A stretch of DNA of 64,000 bases from Lachnoclostridium sp. An169 (GTDB lineage Bacteria > Bacillota > Clostridia > Lachnospirales > Lachnospiraceae), in contig NZ_NFKT01000015.1 of assembly GCF_002160525.1 (NCBI RefSeq), positions 1 through 64,000 on the forward strand. Direction: 5' to 3'. Positions 1 to 8,492 of the stretch are shown here, piece by piece. Position 1 is the stretch's first letter; each line of letters begins with the position of its first letter. The position numbers and the translations under genes were made by a program. Under the pieces are notes generated by a model. It was not told the DNA's origin. It did no database searches and saw nothing but the letters and a program-made list of their open reading frames with translations.

Positions 1-392
1 GCTTCTACGTTAATAATCAGCTTGATCTGACGTTTCATGCGGGCATAGTATACGGAGAAGCGGATGTCATAATAGAGTTCTCCTTCTCCCGGTACGGAAT
101 CTTCCTGCGCTTCTAATGCAACCTTCTCTGTATCCGTCATGCCGGGCACCATTCTGTCTGCCATACCGGTCTGTGTATTGGTCTGGCCGGGCAGGACTTT
201 TACCTCAGCCACCTGTATATCCGTCCCGATACACTTTTTAATCTGGCTGATCTCCATTTCCCTGAACTCTTCTGTCGCGTATTTCAGAATCCAGGCAAGG
301 ATGACCTTGTTTGCAAGAATCCGTTTGCAGTATGTATCATACTGGCTTTTCCCTTTCGCCAGAGTGAGATCCCCGGCAAGTTCATTTTTCAT
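1..392 (-). CDS. Rpn/PD-(D/E)XK nuclease family transposase-like protein, N-terminal part
   Basis: Partial gene running off the left edge; about 130 codons are visible. The start ATG at 392 follows an AGAAAGGGA ribosome site. The protein begins MKNELAGDLTLAKGK and has the spaced ELYYDIRF and IINVEA segments. I recognise these as the Asp and Glu-x-x parts of the PD-(D/E)XK core in the Rpn-like 'nuclease family transposase' group that is multicopy in Clostridia. Members are proposed to promote recombination by cutting DNA; the activity of this copy is inferred. It stands alone and is divergent from rsmF. The catalytic C-terminal part lies outside the window, so intactness cannot be judged. Confidence 0.75.
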   Translation of the reverse strand, partial: MKNELAGDLTLAKGKSQYDTYCKRILANKVILAWILKYATEEFREMEISQIKKCIGTDIQVAEVKVLPGQTNTQTGMADRMVPGMTDTEKVALEAQEDSVPGEGELYYDIRFSVYYARMKRQIKLIINVE

Positions 393-410
393 AGACTTTT
401 CCCTTTCTAC

Positions 411-439
411 ATTATAGCGAATGCGGTTTACAGTTACAA
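411..439 (-). promoter_or_regulatory. Promoter of the Rpn-like gene
   Basis: On the minus strand TTGTAA (439-434), a 17-bp spacer and TATAAT (416-411) form a good sigma-A-type promoter 19 bp before the ATG at 392. Confidence 0.7.
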
Positions 440-624
440 GTGGTTGATTTTTACCCCGGAAATATGTAGGGCAAAGAACTACCGGAATCTCTGACGGGGA
501 AGAATATTGCGATACGCATCCCGTTTAAGATGGGTTGATGTTAACACATTATGCGGATAATTTCAAGAGAGTTTTTGCCAAAAAACAAAAGAATAAATTT
601 CACCTTTCATCTCCCGGGGGTGCA

Positions 625-633
625 TGGTATAAT
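625..633 (+). promoter_or_regulatory. Extended -10 promoter of rsmF
   Basis: TGG directly followed by TATAAT (628-633) is an extended -10 element. No good -35 is visible at 17 bp. It sits 38 bp before the rsmF start. The rest of 393-670 holds only this and the divergent promoter. Confidence 0.6.
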
Positions 634-670
634 AGATCTGTTATTGTTATTTGCATAATGGAGGAGACAG

Positions 671-2056
671 ATGAATCTGCCAGATACATTTGAGAAAAAC
701 ATGAGGGAGCTTCTTGGGGAAGAAGAGTATGGGCGCTATCTCGCCTGCTTTGACGAACCCCGGCACTACGGGCTCCGTGTCAATACATCGAAGATATCCG
801 TGGAGGACTTCCTTGAGATTGCGCCATGGCCGCTTGAAAGGGTGCCGTGGATTCACAACGGATTCTATTATGACGGGGAGAAATATCAGCCTGCCAAACA
901 TCCCTATTATTTCGCGGGACTTTACTATCTGCAGGAACCCAGCGCCATGACGCCGGCGGACCGGCTTCCCGTGGAGGCAGGGGACCGGGTGCTTGATGTG
1001 TGCGCCGCCCCCGGCGGAAAGGCCACGGAGTTGGGTGCAAAACTTGGCGGGACGGGACTTCTGGCGGCAAATGATCTGAGCAATTCCCGGGCAAAAGGAC
1101 TGTTAAAGAATCTGGAACTTTTCGGCATCGGAAATGTCCTTGTCCTGAGTGAAGAGCCGGGAAAACTGGTGCCTTATTTCCGGGAATACTTTGACAAGAT
1201 TCTGATCGACGCCCCATGTTCCGGGGAAGGGATGTTCCGCAAGGACCGAAAGATGGTGCGTGCCTGGGAGGAACACGGCCCCGGATTTTTCTCGAAGATC
1301 CAGAGGAGTATTGTCATGCAGGCCGCGGATATGCTGCGGCCGGGCGGGCTGATGCTTTATTCCACCTGTACCTTTTCCCCGGAGGAAAACGAGCAGACCA
1401 TTGAGTATCTGCTTGAGAACCATCCGGAGTTCACGATCTGTGAGATGGAAGGCTATGAAGGTTTTTCGGAGGGAATTCCGGAGGCTTCGCAGTCGAAGCG
1501 GGAAGATCTGAAAAAGACGGTGCGGATTTTCCCTCACAGAATGAAAGGAGAGGGACATTTTCTCGCCCTGCTGAAAAAAGGGGAAGCGACGTCAGCAGGA
1601 AGGCAGGTCAGTCTCTCCGGAAAACCGGTCAGGCTGCCGGGAGAACTGGCGGAGTTCCTTGCTTTGATCGACCGGGATCTGGAACCTTCCAGAATCGAGA
1701 TCCGCGGGGAGAGAGTCTGCTACATGCCGGAGGGCGTGCCGGAGCTGAAAGGAATCCGTTTCCTGAGGACCGGACTGCTCCTGGGAGAGCTGAAAAAGAA
1801 CCGTTTCGAACCGAGCCAGGCTCTGGCAATGAACCTGAAAAGGGAAGAGTATGCCAACATTCTTGACCTGCCGGTGTCGGACGAGCGGGTGGTGCGTTAC
1901 CTGAAAGGGGAGACTCTGGATGTGGAAGATCTGGTTTCCCGGAAAGAGAAAGGCTGGTATCTGGTCTGTGTGGACGGATATCCGCTCGGTTTTGGAAAAC
2001 TTGGCAACCAGATGCTCAAGAACAAATATCTTCCCGGGTGGCGGTGGCAGTCATGA
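671..2056 (+). CDS. rsmF: 16S rRNA (cytosine-C5) methyltransferase, RsmB/RsmF family
   Basis: 461 residues, ATG preceded by GGAGGAGA. Rossmann SAM-binding motif at about residues 110-125 (DVCAAPGGKATEL). The catalytic Cys lies in DAPCSGEGMF, with a second Cys in STCTFSPEENE, the two-cysteine signature of NOP2/RsmB/RsmF enzymes. The C-terminal about 150 residues match the RNA-binding (PUA-like/FAU-1) extension of Bacillota RsmF. It is predicted to make m5C in 16S rRNA. It is the first gene of a tight plus-strand run and its stop overlaps the next start (ATGA at 2053-2056). The exact target cytosine cannot be read from sequence. Confidence 0.9.
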   Translation: MNLPDTFEKNMRELLGEEEYGRYLACFDEPRHYGLRVNTSKISVEDFLEIAPWPLERVPWIHNGFYYDGEKYQPAKHPYYFAGLYYLQEPSAMTPADRLPVEAGDRVLDVCAAPGGKATELGAKLGGTGLLAANDLSNSRAKGLLKNLELFGIGNVLVLSEEPGKLVPYFREYFDKILIDAPCSGEGMFRKDRKMVRAWEEHGPGFFSKIQRSIVMQAADMLRPGGLMLYSTCTFSPEENEQTIEYLLENHPEFTICEMEGYEGFSEGIPEASQSKREDLKKTVRIFPHRMKGEGHFLALLKKGEATSAGRQVSLSGKPVRLPGELAEFLALIDRDLEPSRIEIRGERVCYMPEGVPELKGIRFLRTGLLLGELKKNRFEPSQALAMNLKREEYANILDLPVSDERVVRYLKGETLDVEDLVSRKEKGWYLVCVDGYPLGFGKLGNQMLKNKYLPGWRWQS

Positions 2057-2805
2057 GCAGGATGAGACTGGACAGATATCTCGCGGAGATGGGATGCGGC
2101 ACACGAACGCAGGTTAAAAAGGAGATCAGCCGGGGAAATGTAAACATCAACGGAAAAGCAGCTCTGCGCCCGGAGGAGAAAGTAGACCCGGATACAGACC
2201 GGGTTACATTTCAGGGAACGGAAATTTCCTACATCCGCTATGAATATTATATGCTGAACAAGCCTGCGGGAGTGGTTTCCGCGACGGAAGACAGCCGGGA
2301 CGGCACTGTGGTCGGTCTGATCGGGGAACGGCAGAGGAAGGATCTGTTTCCCGTGGGAAGACTGGACAAAGACACAGAGGGGCTGCTCCTGATTACAAAT
2401 GACGGGGATCTGGCGCATCGGCTTCTCTCCCCGAAAAAGCATGTGGACAAAGTGTATTTTGCCCGTGTCGCGGGAGAGGTGACAGAAGAGGACAAAGAGG
2501 CTTTTGCCCGTGGGGTGGATATCGGGGATGAGAAGCTGACGCTTCCTGCAGAACTGGAGATTCTGCGGGTGGAAAAAGAGGCGGCGGCAGAAAAAGGAGC
2601 TGCGTCTGAGGGAATGTTCTTTTCGGAAATCCGGCTGACGATCCGGGAGGGCAGATTCCACCAGGTTAAGCGGATGTTTCAGGCTGTGGGGAAAGAAGTC
2701 GTGTACCTGAAGCGGATCCGTATGGGAAGCCTGGTGCTGGATGAAGATTTGAAAACCGGAGAATACCGGAAACTGACGGAGGAAGAGATCAGAGCGTTAT
2801 GTTAA
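2053..2805 (+). CDS. RsuA/RluB/E/F-family pseudouridine synthase
   Basis: 250 residues from the ATG at 2053, which overlaps the rsmF stop as ATGA; a GTG at 2038 is in frame but less likely. N-terminal S4 RNA-binding domain (residues 1-50) followed by the synthase domain, with the catalytic Asp in GRLDKDTEGLLLITNDG. This motif places it in the RsuA branch, which isomerises uridine in 16S or 23S rRNA. The close neighbour is probably RsuA (16S U516), but RluB/RluF cannot be excluded. It is co-transcribed with rsmF; the next gene overlaps by 7 bp. Confidence 0.88.
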   Translation: MSRMRLDRYLAEMGCGTRTQVKKEISRGNVNINGKAALRPEEKVDPDTDRVTFQGTEISYIRYEYYMLNKPAGVVSATEDSRDGTVVGLIGERQRKDLFPVGRLDKDTEGLLLITNDGDLAHRLLSPKKHVDKVYFARVAGEVTEEDKEAFARGVDIGDEKLTLPAELEILRVEKEAAAEKGAASEGMFFSEIRLTIREGRFHQVKRMFQAVGKEVVYLKRIRMGSLVLDEDLKTGEYRKLTEEEIRALC

Positions 2806-3473
2806 GCGGAAAGAAAGCAGTGATTTTTGATATGGACGGTTCACTGGTGGATTCCATGTGGATCTGGCCGGAGGTGGACCGTATTTACATGAAGAAATAC
2901 GATCTGGTACAGCCGGATGATTTCCATAAGGCCATCGAGGGCAAGAGCTATACGGAGACAGCACAGTATTTTGTAGATACTTTTTCCAACCTGCACAGAA
3001 CAGTGGATCAGGTGAAAGCGGAATGGCAGGAGATGACGGTGGATCTCTATGCAACCCGGGTATTTCCGAAGCCGGGAGCCGTGGAGTTCCTGGACGCTAT
3101 GAAGAGCCGGGGTGTGCTGATGGGAATCGCCACAAGCAATGACAGGACCATCGCCGAGGCGGCGCTTTGTGCCAGGGACCTGATGAAATATTTTGATTCA
3201 ATCCGTACCTCCTGTGAGGTGGCGGCAGGTAAGCCGGCGCCGGACGTCTACCTGAAAGTGGCGGAAGATCTCCGCGTGAAGCCGGAAGAGTGCCTGGTGT
3301 TCGAGGACGTGCCAAACGGGATTCTGGCGGGAAAGAATGCGGGCATGGAAGTGTGCGCCGTGGACGATGAATTTTCCAGGCCGGACGAGGCGGAGAAGAA
3401 GCGTCTGGCGGATTATTTTATTCATGATTTCTTTGAGATCAGGGACAATACATATGAGAGATGCAGAAAGTAA
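2799..3473 (+). CDS. HAD-superfamily hydrolase, beta-phosphoglucomutase-like (subfamily IA)
   Basis: 224 residues. Motif I is DMDGSLVDSMW near the N-terminus (nucleophile Asp and acid/base Asp), motif II is IATSNDR, motif III Lys lies in AAGKPAPDVYLK and motif IV is FEDVPNGILAGK. The helical cap between motifs I and II is the type found in beta-phosphoglucomutase and phosphoglycolate phosphatase relatives. Substrate unknown; the Asp at motif I +2 allows either phosphatase or phosphomutase chemistry. It overlaps the upstream pseudouridine synthase gene by 7 bp, suggesting translational coupling. Confidence 0.85.
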   Translation: MLSGKKAVIFDMDGSLVDSMWIWPEVDRIYMKKYDLVQPDDFHKAIEGKSYTETAQYFVDTFSNLHRTVDQVKAEWQEMTVDLYATRVFPKPGAVEFLDAMKSRGVLMGIATSNDRTIAEAALCARDLMKYFDSIRTSCEVAAGKPAPDVYLKVAEDLRVKPEECLVFEDVPNGILAGKNAGMEVCAVDDEFSRPDEAEKKRLADYFIHDFFEIRDNTYERCRK

Positions 3474-3512
3474 GTGTGACATGCATCAAATAAACCATAC
3501 GGGAGTGGACAG

Positions 3513-5414
3513 ATGGAACAGAGATTTTTGCCGGTGACAGAAGCAGAGATGGAGGAGCGGGGATGGGATCAGGTGGATTTTGTCTACGTGATCGGGGATG
3601 CCTATGTGGATCATCCGTCATTTGGTCATGCTGTCATCAGCCGCGTTCTGGAATCCCGTGGTTACCGGGTGGGGATCATTTCACAGCCGGACTGGAGAGA
3701 TCCGGACAGCGTCTGCGTGTTCGGGGAACCCAGACTGGGATTCCTGGTGACTGCGGGGAACATGGATTCCATGGTGAATCATTACTCGGTATCGAAAAAA
3801 CATCGGAAGACGGATGCATACACTCCCGGCGGAGAGATGGGAAAGCGGCCGGATCATGCCTGCACAGTGTACGGCAACCTGATCCGTCAGACCTATAAGA
3901 AGACGCCGATTATCCTGGGCGGGATTGAGGCGAGCCTGCGCAGGCTCGCGCACTATGATTACTGGTCTGATTCCCTGAAGCGTTCCATCCTTCTCGATTC
4001 CGGGGCTGATATGATTTCCTACGGCATGGGAGAACGCTCCATCGTGGAGATCGCTGATGCTCTGGATGCAGGAATTCCGGTGGAAGAGCTGACATATATT
4101 TCCGGGACGGTGGTGAAGGTAAAGGGCCTGGAGAATTTTCCGGATGCTTTGATTCTTCCTTCCTATCGGGAACTGACAGCGGATAAGAAAAAATATGCCC
4201 AGAGCTTTTATACCCAGTATGTGAACACAGACGCCTTTAACGGAAAGCGGCTTGCCGAGCCCTATTCGGATTATCTCTATGTGCTGCAGAATCCCCCATC
4301 TACGCCTCTGAGCCAGACGGAGATGGATGATGTGTACGGACTGCCCTACACGAGAACTTATCATCCGTCTTACGAGGAGAAAGGCGGTGTTCCCGCCATC
4401 GCGGAGATCCGTTTCAGCCTGATCAGCAGCAGAGGATGTTTCGGCGGATGCAGCTTCTGCGCCCTGACATTCCATCAGGGAAGAATCGTTCAGGTAAGGA
4501 GCCACGAGTCGCTGATTCACGAGGCAGAGGAGATCACAAAGGAGAAGGATTTCAAAGGGTATATCCATGATGTGGGCGGCCCCACCGCGAATTTCCGGCA
4601 CCCGTCCTGTAAGAAGCAGATGGAACACGGCGTGTGCCGGGAACGCCAGTGCCTGTTCCCGAAGCCCTGCCCCAATCTGGATGCAGACCACAGCGACTAT
4701 GTCAGCCTGCTGCGGAAGCTGCGGAAGATTCCGGGGGTGAAGAAGGTGTTCATCCGCTCGGGAATCCGATTTGATTATCTCCTGGCAGACAAAAAGGATG
4801 ATTTCCTGCGGGAGCTGTGTGAGTACCATGTGAGCGGGCAGCTGAAAGTCGCTCCGGAACATGTGGCGCCGCCGGTGCTCGCACTGATGGGAAAACCGGA
4901 GCATCAGGTGTATGAGGAGTTTACCCGCCGCTTTCAGAAAATGAATGAGAAACTCGGAAAGAAACAGTATCTTGTGCCGTACCTTATGTCCTCCCATCCC
5001 GGTTCTACCCTGAAAGAGGCGGTGCGCCTTGCCGAATTCTGCCGGGATCTGGGATATATGCCGGAGCAGGTGCAGGATTTCTATCCCACGCCTTCCACGC
5101 TGTCCACCTGTATGTACTATACCGGTCTGGACCCGCGGACAATGAAGCCGGTGTATGTGCCGAAAAGTCCTCATGAGAAAGCCATGCAGAGGGCGCTGAT
5201 CCAGTATCGGAACCCGAAGCTCTATGACCTGGTGCTGGAGGCACTGGAGAAAGCCGGGCGCATGGATCTGGTCGGATACGGCCCGAAGTGCCTGATCCGC
5301 CCGAAGAAGTCCGGGCAGGCAGAGCGGCAGGGACAGGAAAGGTCCCGGGGATCTGTAAAGCAGAAGCCGGACAAACGCAGGAAGAAGATCCGGAATATTC
5401 ACAGAAAAAAATAG
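3513..5414 (+). CDS. ygiQ: YgiQ-family radical SAM protein
   Basis: 633 residues, start after GGGAGTGGACAG. The radical SAM cluster motif CxxxCxxC is visible as CFGGCSFC (about residues 310-317), preceded by the family's N-terminal region with GGIEASLRR and TPGGEMGKRPDHA. The C-terminus is a Lys/Arg-rich basic tail with no obvious domain. YgiQ proteins are widespread and of unknown function, with an extra Cys cluster after the barrel (CRERQCLFPKPCPNL here) that may bind a second Fe-S cluster. It sits between the HAD and SDR genes in one operon. Confidence 0.92.
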   Translation: MEQRFLPVTEAEMEERGWDQVDFVYVIGDAYVDHPSFGHAVISRVLESRGYRVGIISQPDWRDPDSVCVFGEPRLGFLVTAGNMDSMVNHYSVSKKHRKTDAYTPGGEMGKRPDHACTVYGNLIRQTYKKTPIILGGIEASLRRLAHYDYWSDSLKRSILLDSGADMISYGMGERSIVEIADALDAGIPVEELTYISGTVVKVKGLENFPDALILPSYRELTADKKKYAQSFYTQYVNTDAFNGKRLAEPYSDYLYVLQNPPSTPLSQTEMDDVYGLPYTRTYHPSYEEKGGVPAIAEIRFSLISSRGCFGGCSFCALTFHQGRIVQVRSHESLIHEAEEITKEKDFKGYIHDVGGPTANFRHPSCKKQMEHGVCRERQCLFPKPCPNLDADHSDYVSLLRKLRKIPGVKKVFIRSGIRFDYLLADKKDDFLRELCEYHVSGQLKVAPEHVAPPVLALMGKPEHQVYEEFTRRFQKMNEKLGKKQYLVPYLMSSHPGSTLKEAVRLAEFCRDLGYMPEQVQDFYPTPSTLSTCMYYTGLDPRTMKPVYVPKSPHEKAMQRALIQYRNPKLYDLVLEALEKAGRMDLVGYGPKCLIRPKKSGQAERQGQERSRGSVKQKPDKRRKKIRNIHRKK

Positions 5415-5425
5415 GAGATGACCGA

Positions 5426-6193
5426 ATGAAGACAGCAGTAGTCACCGGGGCTTCCTCCGGGATGGGCCGGGAATTTGTCCGGCAGATCGGATATTTTTAC
5501 CGGGATCTGGACGAGATCTGGGTGATTGCCAGGCGGAAGGAACGGTTGGAGCGCCTGGCAGAGAACAGCAGGGTCCAGGTCCGTATCTTTGACGGAGACC
5601 TGAGGAAGAAACCGGTTTACAGGAAATTATATACCGCTCTGAAAGAGGAACATCCGGATATCCGGATGCTGGTCAATGGGGCGGGATTCGGAAAGAGCGG
5701 AACCGTGGAGAAAATTGCCGGGGAGGATCCGAAGATCCAGACAGACATGGTGGATCTGAACTGCCGGGCGCTGACCCGGATGACGCTTATGTGTCTGCCC
5801 TACATGTCGGCGGGGAGCAGAATCATCAATCTGGCGTCTGCAGCGGCCTTCTGTCCCCAGCCATCCTTTGCCGTCTACGCGGCCACCAAGTCCTATGTAC
5901 TGAGTTTTTCCAGGGGACTCGGGGCAGAGCTGCAAAAGAGGGGCATCTGTGTGACAGCTGTGTGTCCCGGACCGGTGGATACGGAATTTTTCACAGTCAG
6001 CGGCGCATTGAACAGCCCCCTGAAAAAGCTGACCATGGCGAAGGCACCTCAGGTTGTACACCAGGCGCTGAAGGACAGCAGGAAGAGAAAAGCGCTGTCT
6101 GTATTCGGACTGCCGATGAAAGCAGTCCATGTGGGGACGAAACTGATCCCCCACGGGCTGATACTGAAGATAGAGGAGAGATTATCAGAATGA
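5426..6193 (+). CDS. Short-chain dehydrogenase/reductase
   Basis: 255 residues from the ATG at 5426, which follows AGGAGATG. The cofactor-binding TGASSGMGREF is at residues 7-17, NGAGFGKSG matches the NAG motif, Ser of NLASAAAF and the YxxxK of YAATKSYVLSF form the catalytic set. It belongs to the classical SDR family (DltE/YqjQ-like). Substrate unknown. Its stop overlaps the next start (ATGA, 6190-6193). Confidence 0.88.
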   Translation: MKTAVVTGASSGMGREFVRQIGYFYRDLDEIWVIARRKERLERLAENSRVQVRIFDGDLRKKPVYRKLYTALKEEHPDIRMLVNGAGFGKSGTVEKIAGEDPKIQTDMVDLNCRALTRMTLMCLPYMSAGSRIINLASAAAFCPQPSFAVYAATKSYVLSFSRGLGAELQKRGICVTAVCPGPVDTEFFTVSGALNSPLKKLTMAKAPQVVHQALKDSRKRKALSVFGLPMKAVHVGTKLIPHGLILKIEERLSE

Positions 6194-6768
6194 AAAAAGC
6201 AGCAAAAGGAACACCAGGGTATCTGGATTATAAAAAGAAGGTGGAGATCATCCGGACGGTGATCTATTTCGGGATCGTGGCGGCGATCTTTTTCCTGGGA
6301 TATTTTCAGACCGGCACAAGGCTGAATCTTCTCACCGTAGTGGCGATCCTGGGATGTCTGCCCTCCGCCAAGGCTCTGGTGGGCGTGATCGCCCGCTTCC
6401 CGTATCCGTCCATTGACCGGAAGAAGGCGGAGGAGATTGATGCGAAGACCGGGCATCTGACGGTGTGCTACGATATGGTCATCACAAGCCGGGAGAAGAT
6501 CATGCCGGTGGACTGTATCGTTATATCCGGGCATAATATTTTCGGCTATACCCACTATGAGAAGGTGGATGTAAACGAGCTGGCAAGGCATATCAAGAGT
6601 ATTCTGGCGCAGAACCAGATCACGGGGCTTACTGTGAAGATCCTGAACCAGTACAAGCCGTTTCTGGCAAGGGCGGAAGGGCTGAACAATATTGCCGCCG
6701 TGGAGAAGGAAGATACGAAGGAGAGAGAGGAGCAGATCCGCTCCATTATCCTGAATATATCCATGTAG
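6190..6768 (+). CDS. Hypothetical two-helix membrane protein
   Basis: 192 residues starting at the ATG overlapping the SDR stop. Two hydrophobic segments (about residues 22-40 and 46-66) are followed by a soluble C-terminal domain of about 120 residues rich in charged residues. The hairpin suggests membrane anchoring with a cytoplasmic tail. I do not recognise a named domain. Tight coupling to the SDR and to the following pseudouridine synthase shows it belongs to the operon. Confidence 0.75.
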   Translation: MKKAAKGTPGYLDYKKKVEIIRTVIYFGIVAAIFFLGYFQTGTRLNLLTVVAILGCLPSAKALVGVIARFPYPSIDRKKAEEIDAKTGHLTVCYDMVITSREKIMPVDCIVISGHNIFGYTHYEKVDVNELARHIKSILAQNQITGLTVKILNQYKPFLARAEGLNNIAAVEKEDTKEREEQIRSIILNISM

Positions 6769-6801
6769 GAAAGACCGGAATATTTTCATTTAGGAGAGGC
6801 C

Positions 6802-7911
6802 ATGAAAGAGATCACAATCGGGAAAAACGAGGCGGGACAGCGTTTTGACAAGTTCCTCGGGAAATATATGAATCTGGCGCCCAGGAGTTTTTTCTACAAG
6901 ATGCTGCGCAAAAAGAATATTACCTTAAACGGGAAGAAGGCGTCCGGCTCCGAGATCCTTTCCGAGGGCGATCAGGTGAAGCTGTTCCTGTCGGACGAGA
7001 CAATCGGGAAATTTTCACAGGTTCCGGCTGTTCCGGTGGCCGGAAAGACCCACACGGACAGACGGGATGACCGGAAGCGGGCAGGACATATTTCTGGAAG
7101 CCTGCACATATTATATGAGGACGCGGATACCATTTTCATAGACAAACCTGTGGGGATGCTTTCCCAGAAGGCGAGACCGGAGGACATATCCCTGACGGAG
7201 TACCTGACCGCCTATCTTCTTGAATCCGGGCAGATCACAGAGGAGGAGCTGCGAACGTTCCATCCGGCGGTCTGCAACCGTCTGGACCGGAACACGAGCG
7301 GAATCGTGGCTGCAGGAAAGTCTCTGGCGGCGCTGCAGGAGTTAAGCGCCATGTTCCGGGAGAGGACGATGAAGAAATACTATCTCTGTCTGGTCAAAGG
7401 TGAGGTGGAGCGTCCGGAGTACATCCGGGGATACCTGGTCAAGGATCACGAGGCAAACCGGGTGGAGGTTTTTGCCGGGAAAAGCGGCAGGCGTACAGCC
7501 GGGCAGCCGCATACGGCAGAAAATCCGGGAAGTGCCGGACGCGATGGTGCATCCCTCATTGAGACGGAATACCGTCCCCTGAAGAGCAGCAAAGGAGTGA
7601 CCCTTCTGGAGGTTCATCTGATTACCGGGAAGACGCATCAGATCCGCGCCCACCTGGCTTCCCAGGGGCACCCTCTTGCAGGGGATTACAAGTACGGGGA
7701 CAGAAGGTTTAACGATGACCTGAAGCGGACATATGGACTTGCATCCCAGATGCTGCATGCATACCGGCTGTGCATGCCGCAGGTGGACAGGGGTGTTCTT
7801 TCATCCCTGTCAGGAAAGGAAATCTGCGCCCCGCTGCCGGAACTGTTCGAGAGAATCTGCAGGGACAAAGGAGTGATGGACGGATGGCAACCTGGAATTC
7901 AAGAGGACTGA
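6802..7911 (+). CDS. RluA-family (RluC/D-like) 23S rRNA pseudouridine synthase
   Basis: 369 residues, start after TTAGGAGAGG. N-terminal S4-like domain (residues 1-70), a short variable linker (about 70-95), then the RluA catalytic domain with HPAVCNRLDRNTSGIVAAGKS containing the catalytic Asp, and TGKTHQIRAHLASQGHPLAGD near the C-terminus. It resembles the RluC type with an S4 domain. A second RluA-family gene (rluD) lies at 29388-30305. The gene overlaps recU by 28 bp. Confidence 0.88.
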   Translation: MKEITIGKNEAGQRFDKFLGKYMNLAPRSFFYKMLRKKNITLNGKKASGSEILSEGDQVKLFLSDETIGKFSQVPAVPVAGKTHTDRRDDRKRAGHISGSLHILYEDADTIFIDKPVGMLSQKARPEDISLTEYLTAYLLESGQITEEELRTFHPAVCNRLDRNTSGIVAAGKSLAALQELSAMFRERTMKKYYLCLVKGEVERPEYIRGYLVKDHEANRVEVFAGKSGRRTAGQPHTAENPGSAGRDGASLIETEYRPLKSSKGVTLLEVHLITGKTHQIRAHLASQGHPLAGDYKYGDRRFNDDLKRTYGLASQMLHAYRLCMPQVDRGVLSSLSGKEICAPLPELFERICRDKGVMDGWQPGIQED

Positions 7912-8417
7912 GGGGCTCCACCCTTGAGGAGCTGGTAAACCGCACCAACGAGCGCTACTCGGAACAGGGACTGGCTCTGATCCAGAAGATTCCGACCCCC
8001 ATCACACCGGTGAAGATCGACAAGGAACACCGGCACATCACGCTGGCATATTTCGAAAAGATCAGTACAGTGGACTATATCGGTGCGGTTCAGGGAATTC
8101 CGGTCTGCTTTGATGCGAAAGAGTGCAGCGCAGATACTTTTCCGCTTCAGAATGTACATGAGCACCAGATGGATTTTATGGGGAAATTCGAGAAGCAGGG
8201 CGGCATCTCGTTCCTTCTGATCTATTACAGTACACGCGGTGAACTATATTATATGAGATACATGCAGATAAAGAAGTTCTGGGACCGGGCGGCAGCGGGC
8301 GGCAGGAAAAGCTTTCGCTTTGAGGAGCTGGAGCCGGGATGGTTTATGGAACTTAAGAACGGGTATTTCATTCCTTATCTTGAATTTATCCAGAAAGACC
8401 TGGATATTCGGGATTGA
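7884..8417 (+). CDS. recU: Holliday junction resolvase RecU
   Basis: 177 residues from the ATG at 7884, inside the 3' end of the upstream gene. It begins MATWNSRGLRGSTLEELVNR, and the conserved RecU features are visible: TLEELVN near the N-terminus, KIPTPITPVKI, the DYIG segment and CFDAKEC carrying the acidic active-site pair and Lys of the PD-(D/E)XK-like fold. RecU resolves four-way junctions in Bacillota in place of RuvC. The length is a little short against Bacillus RecU (about 200). Its stop codon lies inside the -35 box of the his promoter. Confidence 0.88.
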   Translation: MATWNSRGLRGSTLEELVNRTNERYSEQGLALIQKIPTPITPVKIDKEHRHITLAYFEKISTVDYIGAVQGIPVCFDAKECSADTFPLQNVHEHQMDFMGKFEKQGGISFLLIYYSTRGELYYMRYMQIKKFWDRAAAGGRKSFRFEELEPGWFMELKNGYFIPYLEFIQKDLDIRD

Positions 8418-8442
8418 CAGGAGAAAAGAAAGTGCGTATAAT
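8414..8442 (+). promoter_or_regulatory. his operon promoter
   Basis: TTGACA (8414-8419), a 17-bp spacer and TATAAT (8437-8442): a perfect consensus sigma-A promoter. The -35 box overlaps the recU stop codon. A perfect inverted repeat begins 11 bp after the -10. Confidence 0.85.
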
Positions 8443-8453
8443 GACAAAAGGAT

Positions 8454-8475
8454 TTTAACGTAGTAGCACGTTAAA
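8454..8475 (+). promoter_or_regulatory. Probable his operator (perfect inverted repeat)
   Basis: TTTAACGT, six bases, ACGTTAAA: an 8+6+8 perfect palindrome placed around the expected transcription start, between the -10 box and the hisZ ribosome site. Position and symmetry fit repression by a dimeric DNA-binding protein; a TrpR-family HisR/YerC-like repressor is my guess, not shown here. Confidence 0.6.
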
Positions 8476-8492
8476 GTGAAAGGGGACGTTAT

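Noticed and set aside
3681-5402. Long open frame of 573 codons on the minus strand
   Set aside because: Fully antisense to the well-supported ygiQ gene; no recognisable domain, composition of a shadow frame.
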